NCBI GenBank assembly: GCA_029747015.1
Contig: JAKOGI010002703.1
Coordinates: 1-64,000, forward strand
DNA from: Carnegiea gigantea
Taxonomy: Eukaryota; Streptophyta; Magnoliopsida; Caryophyllales; Cactaceae
Direction of reading: 5' to 3'
Length of the DNA stretch: 64,000 nucleotides
Of this stretch, positions 55,956 to 64,000 are shown one piece after another. The notes under the pieces are model-generated. The model searched no databases and was not told the origin of the DNA. It was given only the letters and a program-made list of their open reading frames with translations. A program made the translations under genes and the position numbers. Position 1 is the stretch's first letter. Every line of letters starts with the position of its first letter.

Positions 55956-57765
55956 TATAATAGCCCGATCCTAAATTATTTTTATCTATTTAATTAAGCC
56001 ACGTTATTCTTTTTTCTCATTTATTTATCTCATTTAATGATCCCGATTGGGAGAATTCATTTTGGGCCCTTCTTTGCAAATCGAGTTTCATTTACCGAAA
56101 GTAATTTTTCGGAGAAATTGATATTAGGCCTCAATGATTATGATTTAAAAGATTAAATTATTTTCACGATATCATAATTAATTTCGAGCTACAAAAAAAA
56201 AAAATAATTCAAGCGCACTCGGTTTGAGCTAGTTTTCGAACCCGATCCCGTTTAAGGCCAATTTTGGCCCACCAAGACTTAACCCTATTTATTTATCTAA
56301 TCACCATCATTAACCCTTAATTATCATTAGCAAAATCTGATTTTTATGCTTCATTTTCAGCCAAGTATTATTTTTGCCTAAGGTTCATTTGCACCAAGCA
56401 AACTTCAAGTCACTTTCTCTCTCTTATTCTCTCCTCCTTTTCTCTACCCCACTGCCCAACCAGACCAGCAGCAACAGCCCTTTTCCGGCCACTTTTTGGC
56501 TAGCCTCCGGCAAGGAATTGCAACCTCCAACCACCTCCCTCCAGCGGCTATCATCTTTCACCCTCAAAATCACCAAATATCATCTCCATCTCTACTTGTT
56601 TCAAGCTCAAAGTAAGTGACTTCAATCTTGTTCTTTGAATTTTGGTTTTTGCTTCTTGTTTTGGTTATTTTGATGATGGATCATGTTGTTTTTATTGAAT
56701 TAAGAATCATCTTGGTGGTGGATCATGATGGAGTTGAAGTTGGATGATGCTAGGGTTAGGGTTTTATCTTAATCATACAAGTTTCATGTTCAAGTGTTGG
56801 ATTTTGATTGTTTTAAATGAGATTTTATGATCTTTGGCATTGGTAATGAATATCAATATGTTTATGCTGATTTATATAAGTTAAAGAGTGATTTTAGTGG
56901 GTGGTTATGTGAAGAAAAGATTGCAAACATGTGGTTACTGAGCTGTCAATAGACCTAAAATTGGGGTCACTTTGAGAGAAAACTGGTATTAATTGGCACA
57001 TCTAAAATTCATGATTTTTGGTGTAATGATAGCTTGATGAGTTAGCTTTCAATAGCTTTGGAATTACTCAATTTCGCATTGTGTGAACAATGTTATGACC
57101 AATTTACTCAAGACTATGCAGAATATATTGAAATTGGGAACTGAACTGGAACAGTAACTTTATGGAAAAACTGGTATTGATTGGGTCACTGAAAAATTGT
57201 GATTTTTGGTGTGTGAATAGATCAATGAGTTATCTTTCAAATGCCTTTTCAATTGCCTTAATCCGACTTCTGCAGAAAAAGTTACGGTCGTTTTGTTATG
57301 ACTATATAGATTGAACTAAAATTGTGTACGTCTGTGTTCTACACTAATTTTATGGACCTTACTATGTGAATCATACTTTGTGTCCTAAATAAAGTTTTAG
57401 TGGATATTATGATCTTTTCATATTGGGGTTTTATATCTCAATTGGAGGTCGAAAGTGAAAGATATGAATATTTTAAAGTTGTATTTTGAATTCTTCTGTG
57501 GATGAAAATGTAGATTACATGGTGAATTATCTTACTATGGTTTATAATCCTTACATTGGTTAACAGTTGATTATGAATGGATGATCATATGTGAATGTGT
57601 ACAGTGGAGGTTATGCTTAACTGTGTTATTTATAACGCTTATGTTTCAAGCCTTGTCCTTTTGGACGGCGGTAATGCCCATATCATTGGATTCATCATGT
57701 TACAATTGAGTGATTTATTAAGGAGAATATAAACAATAAAACATGTTTTATTTGGGGGCGTTACA
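55956..57765 (+). repeat. Element B 3' LTR with internal deletion
   Basis: 1810 bp, against 5787 bp for the partner. It has a single copy of the 1.37-kb unit start and then jumps from GAAAGATATGAATA (about 57464) to TTTTAAAGTTGTATTTTG. This loses about 1.2 kb relative to an unexpanded LTR, including the structured island and acceptor-like site. Donor-like GTAAGT at 56612-56617 and the twin hairpin remain. Confidence 0.9.
57655..57678 (+). promoter_or_regulatory. Twin hairpin of element B 3' LTR
   Basis: GTCC-TTTT-GGAC then GGCG-GTAA-TGCC, ending 87 nt before the LTR end. Confidence 0.6.
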
Positions 57766-57770
57766 GTTTT
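57766..57770. repeat. TSD of element B, right copy (GTTTT)
   Basis: Identical to 33695-33699. Confidence 0.88.
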
Positions 57771-58382
57771 TTGTTTTTAGTTGTTTTGGTGACTTGCTCG
57801 ATTCAGCTTTGAGTTTTGCCCTGTTGCTTGCTGTTTTCAGATTTTAATTTAGGTTATAGCGTGTTATGCCCAGTTGTAGTTGGGTCTTATATGGTTATGA
57901 TGAAACTGATGTTGCTGGATTAACCATTAATGGGGCGAGATTCGAGCTGGGGTTGGGCATTGTTTAGGTTAAGATGCTCATGTTCCTCCTGTTCTACAGT
58001 CAGTTCGTTATACACTATAGTGAGGTAATTAGCTTGCTTCTCTTTCATCTCAGTCATCTTATCTCTTACTTTGTTGTCTTCTTAATCAATACACCTCAAT
58101 TATGAAATTAGAGAAAGGTTAGTTTCAGCTATAGTAGTTTCCTTAATACATGTCAAGTGGTTTCTCTTTGATTTAGTTGAATTACTTGATTATTAGTAGT
58201 TCATTAGTTAGAATTCTTTTAAGTATCAAATGTCATTTGGCTTAATTAATTTCATGTTAGTTTAATATTTTTTCTAGTGACTTTAATTTCATCCACTGTC
58301 CCTGAGGAGACGATCCTCAAGTACTACAGCAAAAGCTGTACGCTTACGGCACTTTTAATTTTCACTCAAAAATATCCTAAGA
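57771..58382 (+). repeat. Element D 3' LTR, second part
   Basis: Matches about 27914-28531 of the 5' LTR (TAGTTGTTTTGGTGA... to AAAAATATCCTAAGA); terminal CA has become GA. Confidence 0.9.
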
Positions 58383-58387
58383 GTGGA
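58383..58387. repeat. TSD of element D, right copy (GTGGA)
   Basis: Pairs with GCGGA at 26745-26749. Confidence 0.75.
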
Positions 58388-59172
58388 CCATTGAAAGTTG
58401 TTTAGTGCCATCTCCTCAATCAGATTATAGGCTTCATCCTCAATCTTGCTCATCAAGGTTCCTCCTGCCGCCGCATCAATAGTGGACCTTACAGACTAGG
58501 TCACACCATTATTAAAGGCTTGGATAATTATCCAATGCTGAAGACCATGATTGGGGCACAAATGCAGCATATCTTTAAACTACTCCCAGGCTTCATATAG
58601 TGTCTCATCATGATTTTGCATGAAGTTGGTGATCTGATTCCTTAGGCTTGCTATTTTTCTTGGAGGGAGAAACTTGGCGAGGAATGCTCTTGTTAACTCA
58701 TCCCAGGTGGTAATGCATCTAGATGGCAATGAGTGTAACCAAGCCCTTGCCTTATCCCTCAATGAGAAAGGAAATAAGCGCAGGTGAATCGCATCACTGG
58801 AGACTTCATTGAGCTTCAATGTGTCGCACACCTCTAAAAACACCAAGGGTTGTAGATTTGGGTCTTCCAAAGGAGTTCCACCGAATTGGGATTGCTGCAC
58901 CATGGAAATGAGTGCCGGTTTGAGGTCAAGATTATTGGCATCTATAGCAAGGCGATGATGTTTGAGGCAATCCCTTGAACTCCAGGGGTAATGAAATCTC
59001 GAAGAGTCCTTCTTTGGTCACCTCCTCCTCCTGTCAAAATTGAATTCTTTCTTGCCTTGCGCCTTTGTTCTTCAGTCCTTTGCTTTTTCCTCCTTAAGCG
59101 AAAAGTATTCTCAATCTCAGCATCGGGTTCGTACAAGATAGGACTTCGCATAAAAAGGAAAATTTCCTGCAA
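58388..59172 (-). pseudogene. Element E gag, N-terminal half
   Basis: Begins near 59172 with MRSPILYEPDAEIENTFR and an arginine/lysine-rich stretch. After a frame change it reads NLQPLVFLEVCDTLKLN, AIHLRLFPFSLRDKARAWLH and WDELTRAFLAKFLPP, then ETLYEAWE, classic Athila capsid motifs. A TAG at 58580 and further stops follow; SKIEDEAYNLIEEMALNNF is the last block before the D insertion. The match to Athila Gag is strong; the copy is not functional. Confidence 0.88.
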
Positions 59173-59289
59173 GCACTTTCACCAACACTACCAGTGCAGC
59201 TAATCAAGAAAAGAAAATAACCAAAAAAAAAAAGAAACAATAAAATACTTAGTCACTTTCATAAGACAACTCAATAGTTAATAGTTTAG
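59173..59289 (-). other. Element E leader
   Basis: Short A-rich stretch between the primer site and gag. Confidence 0.55.
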
Positions 59290-59307
59290 TCCCCGGCAAC
59301 GACGCTA
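59290..59307 (-). promoter_or_regulatory. Element E primer-binding site (tRNA-Asp type)
   Basis: Minus sense TAGCGTCGTTGCCGGGGA, two or three bases from canonical. Confidence 0.88.
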
Positions 59308-59313
59308 AAAACT

Positions 59314-60592
59314 TGATCGAGACTAACACCGCAAGCGCACGGGAAGCCGTAGTATAGACAAAGATATCGTTTCTCAGGAACTAATGTAACTTACTGAGTG
59401 ACGCCTGTTAGAATGTACTAAGCAAAAATCTAATTCAATTGGTTTTGATTTAACTACTTCTAATTCACTACTCTGAATTAATCAAAGAGAAAATATGTAT
59501 AGGAATTTGTAGTTATCAAAGAGTATTGGATCAAAACAACAATCATGTGCTTTTTTCTAATCGGTTAATCTCGAGGAATTGCTATTTATCCAGAAATTTG
59601 ATCTATTCTTTCGAAATCAATTAAATTTGCCTAAACTAAGCAAAAGTCATTCTTTCAAAGTAATTTGCCTTAATTCAAGTTAGATATATTTGGTTGCTCG
59701 CTAGTCCTCCTAATAAGCAAATCTCTCTTTCGAGACGACTCCACCTTAGGTTCAATCAAGTAGTCCAACAACGAAATGTCACCTTTCCGTTTTTCATTCA
59801 TTTGTTTTAAGTGAGCAAGCAAACTTTGGCCAAAAATCTACTCACAACATGAATAAAACTTGATAAACAAAATCAAACCAATCATGAAATAAGCACAATT
59901 CTTTAAATTAAAACACGATCCAACAACACTTCTATAAACTACTAAATCCCTAGACAAAAGAAAACTACTCAGACATGATTAAGAAATAAACAAAACTAAC
60001 CAACAATCCGGTGAAATCTGAGAGAAAGGCTTGACTGAGATGGCATTCAGCCAAGGGCTTCAAACTGCCTCGAAAACCAAACACATACACTCAAGATTTC
60101 TCACCAAAACTAAAAATCAAACCAGAAACAACAAAATTTGAGAAAGAAAGAAACTAGGCTAAAGCACTAATTTATGCTTTTGTATTGCTCTAGGAATTTT
60201 CTTTTCACTGCTGCAGGATGAAGCTATTTATAGAGGAGCTCGCTTGATCTTAGCTACACCGCTGAAGGAAGACGAAGAGCCACTAGTTAAATGCTCACCA
60301 CGGTCCGTGGCAGGTACCACGGTCAAACCGTGGTCTGGGCTGGAACCGGATTTCTGCTCTTTTCTTGCTCCACGGGCGTAGCAACTCATGGGTGTCCATG
60401 GGAGCGGTCAAAATACATTTATTTATGGTTAAATGCTATGTAAAAAGATTAAAAATCCTGCAAAACATATAAAACAACTATACCCAAGCATAAATCGAGA
60501 ATAGGAGTGTAAATAATAACATTAAGCACATAATTCTCCTAAAAATTGACACAAAATAGCCTTAAAATGATATATACATTAAGCACTTGTCA
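59314..60592 (-). repeat. Element E 5' LTR
   Basis: 1279 bp, minus sense TGACAAGTGCTTAATG...GATCA; partner of 20135-21410. The nested inverted-repeat patch is at about 60296-60345 (ACCACGGTCCGTGG, GGTACC, AACCGTGG). Confidence 0.93.
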
Positions 60593-60597
60593 ATAAA
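60593..60597. repeat. TSD of element E, right copy (ATAAA)
   Basis: Identical to 20130-20134. Confidence 0.9.
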
Positions 60598-61449
60598 CCT
60601 CTAATTTCACCATTTGGACTCTTTAACTCCACAAACCTTTTCCATATATTCCCTAGGATTGGTGGAATATTTGGCAAAAATTTGCTCATCTTTGCTGATA
60701 ATTATCTTAATCCGATCGATTCTCCTTTTTGTAGGTGTGTTGGCCTTAATTAGAAGAATTTTGGAGCTTATTGGCTAAAAAATGAGGGAGGTGTGATATT
60801 ACAAGAAGGAACAAGGTTTGATGATCAAATGGCAGGGTTGAAGGCTTGAAGAATCAATGCGAAGACACTTGCATGGCCAACCGTGCATGTAAGCATGGTT
60901 GTGCAAGTTAGAAATTGAAGCCAGAAAGTTGCACGACCATGCACCTAAGGCAGAAAGTTCCTGAAGAGTTGCACAATTGGTCATGCGCTTTTGCACGGCC
61001 GTGCGTCTTCCGTGCACCTTTGCACGGCCGTGCACCTTTGCACGGCTGTGCACCTGAGGCAAAAAGTTCCTGTAGAGTTGCACGACTGGTCGTGCGCTTT
61101 TACACGGCCATGCGTTTTGCCTAGCCGTGCGTTTTTGGATGGCTAGCCGTGTGTCCCCCAGTTTTTCGCAACTTAATTGTTTTTCGGGGGCTGTTTTGAG
61201 ACATCTTTGATTTTCTTTGAGAGCACCCTTCTTAGGCAATTTCTAGGGTTTTTTAGGGGATTTCCCTCAGCACTTTGTGATTAAATTGCTAACATTGAAG
61301 ATTATTCTACTTTTCCTCGCACGATTAATTCAAATTTGTTCTCTTAATTCTCTCTTTTCTCATCTTTGTTATTTTAGGGTTTGCATTTATCATGTTTATT
61401 GAATTAGGTTTTGTGATTGTTGTGATAAATATGATTCTAGGCTAAATCT
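60598..61449 (+). repeat. Element F 3' LTR, main part
   Basis: Continues TGATAAA (20128-20134) after removal of E. Its 3' portion (from about 61230) matches 14102-14340. It contains the palindromic repeat patch at 60865-61145. It is cut by element G at 61450, after GCTAAATCT. Confidence 0.85.
60950..61167 (+). repeat. 109-bp tandem duplication with GCACGGCCGTGC palindromes
   Basis: A unit GCAGAAAGTTCCTGAAGAG...GCACGG (from 60950) recurs 109 bp on (from 61059). The perfect palindrome GCACGGCCGTGC occurs at 60993-61004 and 61022-61033, with near copies at 61040-61051 and 61094-61113. Frames read through it on either strand are artefacts of the repeats. Confidence 0.85.
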
Positions 61450-64000
61450 TATAATAGCCCGACCCTAAACCATATTTATTTATTTAAATCATATTTATTT
61501 TAATTAATCATGGTTATTTATTTAATTTATCATGGTTAATTATTTAACCAAATCATGTTTATTAATTCAATTATACCCAATTTATTTATCTAAAGAATTC
61601 CATTATGTTTTTCAAATTTTCCACCTTCATTTATTGTATATAACCATCCCGATTGGGAGATATTTCATTTTGGGTCCCACTTTGCAATTCAAGCCTCATT
61701 TATTGTTAATTCAAGTTTCGTTGATTTATTTAATATCGGGTGAATCGATATTAGGCCTCGGTGAGCATAATTTAGTGACTAATTATTTTCTCACCTTTGA
61801 TAAACTTTAATCCCGAGCAATACAAAATTTTTCCAACACTTCAAATAATTTTTCAAGCCTGAACTTAGCTTGTTGGGCCCAAAACAAAAGCCCAAAACCT
61901 TGCTAACTTTATTATTTCACTAATTGCTCATTTTAGCACCTAATTTTAATTATCAAAAAGCTACTTTTTGGGTTAAAAATTTTCAGCCACATGTAGCTAT
62001 TAATTGACAATTTTTACACACAAAATTTCAGCAAAAATAACAACGTCCAACTCTCTATTTTCTCTCTCTTCCTCTCGCCCCTTTTGGCAGAAAACAGGGG
62101 CAGCAGCTGCTGCCCCTTGTGCCGCCATTTTTGGTGGTTTTCGGCCACCTCCCGACTACCGCGACTTTCCCTTGTTACTAGCTATCATGTCTAGCCACCA
62201 AAATCACTCAAAACAGCCCTCTCCTTCCTCTAATTCAAGTCTAAAATAAGGTATACCCAAAACCCTAACTTGTTCTATCTTGAGTTTTATGGTTGTTTTA
62301 TTAATGGGCTATATTTGGATGATCAAATTGATAGTTTTTATGTAATTTTTATTGAGTTTGGAGATGTTTGGAGTTATGGGTATTTGATCAAGAACATGAT
62401 CAAATGACTTGAAATTAAGCAAGTATGAGTTTGAGCTTGTTTATGTATCTTATTGTGATTTCTGTTATAAATCATGAAAAATATGATGTTAGATGATCAT
62501 TTTGAAGCCAATTATGGTTATTTGGATGTTCATTTGAATGAGTAAGAATTAGGGTTTTCATGATCATGCTTGATTTAAGTGAGTTTTTGTATTAAATATG
62601 TTCATTTGGATCACATGAGGTGATTTATGATGTTAGATATGTTATTGGATTGAAAATGAATCTTGGATGATTATGAAGTAAAAATTGTGGATTATGGCTA
62701 TCTAAAGTGATGTTGAGGGTCATCCCATGGTTTGTTAATTTTAACAAGTGATTTTAGAGGGTAATTATATGAAAAAGGAGGATAATAAAGTAGGTAGCAA
62801 GCTGTGAAGGGCCCGAAAACAGTGGTCTGTTCTAGGAAATACTGGTAATACATGGCTTGTTGAAAAATTATGAATTCTAATGGAGAGCTAGGTCAATGAG
62901 TTATCTTTCAAATGGATTTTGAACCACTTTAATTTGAGTTCTGTGGACAAAGTTATGATTGTTTTGCTAGAACTACATAGGTTCAATCAAAATTGACACA
63001 CTTGTGTTCTAGCGCCATTTTAGGAACCCTATTGTAGGACTCATGCTTTGTATTGTAAATAAAAGTTTTTTAAAACTTCTTATTCTTTTCATATTGGGGC
63101 TTTAGATCTCCATTTGAGGTCAAGGGTAAAAGGTATGAATTTTTGAAGTGAACTGACCTGCTTTGGTGCAAATTGGACTGTTATTGTAATTTCTATGCAG
63201 TGTATACTTGGAGGAAAATTATAAAAATTGTACTGCAAATTGTCCATATTATTTTCGAATTTCCTATAAGATTTCATGAATTTTGATTAAGTATTTTGAG
63301 TTTAGTGATTTTTGGAAGCATTTTGAGTAATTGTGTAAAGAGCAATAATAAAGATTGAGTGAGATGGATCATGCACTCAGTTTGTGTATTTTGGGCGAAG
63401 TAACATCATTTAAGGGGGAAATGAATATTCATGGACTGTCATGAAGCTTTTAGCTTGATTAATAAGAAAGAAGAAGATAAATATACAATTTGGGAGCTTG
63501 TTTATGAGCCTTGAATCAATTATGGATTTTACAAAAAAAATACCAAGTTTATTAAGCTTAATAGCTTCTATTGAGTTCAATGACTCATTGAGATGGAATT
63601 CTATATCTAATGGATTTATGAATGAAATATGGGAAGTTGGGAGAATTTTTGACTTAGAAACCAAATTTATCAGACCAAGTTATTACAGTTTATGCTATTT
63701 TAAACCAAGATATATCTCTCTTGGCCTCAAACCTTTATTACTTAATTCAGAATGTATCAAATATATTTATCAAGCCAATCTAGTGTACTCGATGTTATCT
63801 TGAACCAAGCTATACATCAACAAATCTTAAACCTGTATTAGCAACTTATCTCAGAAATTGCCACAATCACTCCCTCACTTGTCACCATCAAGGCCTTTTT
63901 CTTTGTAATCTCATTTATCTTACTGTGATCTATTTTACTTTCATTTACTTTATACCGAATTTAATTACTTTTATTAATTCCGTTTTGAAGTTATATTGAA
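61450..64000 (+). mobile_element. Element G: Tekay-type LTR, truncated by the window end
   Basis: Begins TATAATAGCCCGACCC (TG decayed to TA) and follows the element A LTR along its whole length in the opposite orientation: AACCATATTTATTTATT, CCCGATTGGGAG, the GGGGCAGCAGCTGCTGCCCC patch (62097-62116), the TTTTATTGAGTTTGGAGATG stretch and ATCAAGGCCTTTTTCTTTGTAA near 63890. A donor-like GTATAC follows the leader at 62251. Diverged by many substitutions and indels. It is at least 2551 bp; the remaining few hundred bases of the LTR, and any interior, lie outside. No credible gene; frames at 61532, 62004 and 63498 are LTR reading frames. Confidence 0.85.
62097..62116 (+). repeat. Perfect 20-bp palindrome GGGGCAGCAGCTGCTGCCCC
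   Basis: Also present in the element A LTRs (2423-2442 and 7929-7948), in the CT-rich leader just before the donor-like site, so it is an old feature of this LTR family. Confidence 0.8.

Larger units (their letters stand above)
55717..57765 (+). mobile_element. Element B, right part
   Basis: Holds the end of the pol pseudogene, the polypurine tract and the 3' LTR of B. Joins 44351 when element C and one TSD copy are set aside. Confidence 0.92.
58388..60592 (-). mobile_element. Element E, 5' part
   Basis: Minus-strand 5' LTR, primer site and N-terminal gag of E; continues at 26744 beyond element D. Confidence 0.9.

Noticed and set aside
34114..56619. Frames starting MP.VHLHQANFK at 34114 and 56374 in both B LTRs
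   Set aside because: Pyrimidine-rich leader before the donor-like site; conservation is explained by LTR identity.
60799..61239. 146-codon minus-strand frame with repeated HGRAKVHGRA-like residues
   Set aside because: Translation of the palindromic repeat patch of the F LTR; the plus strand gives a similar artefact at 60915-61124.
63410..63803. Frames on both strands near the window end resembling a retrotransposon Gag start
   Set aside because: Position matches the interior of the A-type LTR in reverse orientation, so this is LTR, not an internal region.

Overview
The window is plant nuclear heterochromatin, most likely from a large-genome eudicot. I find no host gene, tRNA, rRNA or prokaryotic feature. 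Essentially all of the sequence is a nest of Ty3/Gypsy LTR retrotransposons of two lineages: Tekay/Del-type chromoviruses (initiator-tRNA-Met primer site TGGTATCAGAGC, C-terminal chromodomain-like tail, LTRs starting TGTAATA) and Athila-type elements (tRNA-Asp-like primer site TGGCGCCGTTGCC..., LRSG-type Gag, ATHILA ORF-1).

The nest can be unpicked from LTR ends and target-site duplications (TSDs). Element F (Athila, + strand, 14102-20134 and 60598-61449) is the oldest visible layer. Its 5' LTR was hit by H (Athila, - strand, 8579-14101), and H by A (Tekay, - strand, 1-8578). Its 3' LTR was hit by E (Athila, - strand, 20135-26749 and 58388-60592, TSD ATAAA) and by G (Tekay LTR, 61450 to the window end). 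E was hit in gag by D (gag-only Athila-like, + strand, 26750-33699 and 57771-58382, TSD GCGGA/GTGGA). D was hit in its 3' LTR by B (Tekay, + strand, 33700-44351 and 55717-57765, TSD GTTTT). B was hit in pol by C (Tekay, + strand, 44352-55711, TSD GCAGT). F contains E contains D contains B contains C, so five layers are stacked.

C is the only near-intact element. Its two LTRs look identical apart from a 22/20 A-run. It has one Gag-Pol frame with all expected domains, broken by one nonsense codon in RT, and an additional intact 272-codon ORF between the primer site and gag. That ORF has three 30-bp proline-coding repeats, two SUMO-interaction-like motifs and a long acidic tail; I do not recognise it as a described family. 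The other elements are decayed: A has lost almost all coding capacity, B is full of stops and deletions, H decays by nonsense codons in one preserved frame, E and F keep gag-protease but no RT/RNase H/integrase, and D keeps only a gag-like frame with an acidic YESF-repeat extension.

The most interesting structure outside genes is in the Tekay LTRs. A, B and C are diverged in sequence but share (i) a twin hairpin 66-87 nt from the LTR 3' end, whose stems are kept while its loops change, (ii) an upstream island with a GGGC/GCCC hairpin and a perfect AGGTGTACACCT palindrome, and (iii) a splice-donor-like site after a pyrimidine-rich leader, with acceptor-like AGs later in the LTR and exactly before the extra ORF. 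Together these suggest, by inference, a spliced/unspliced RNA economy with dimerisation or packaging signals inside the intron.
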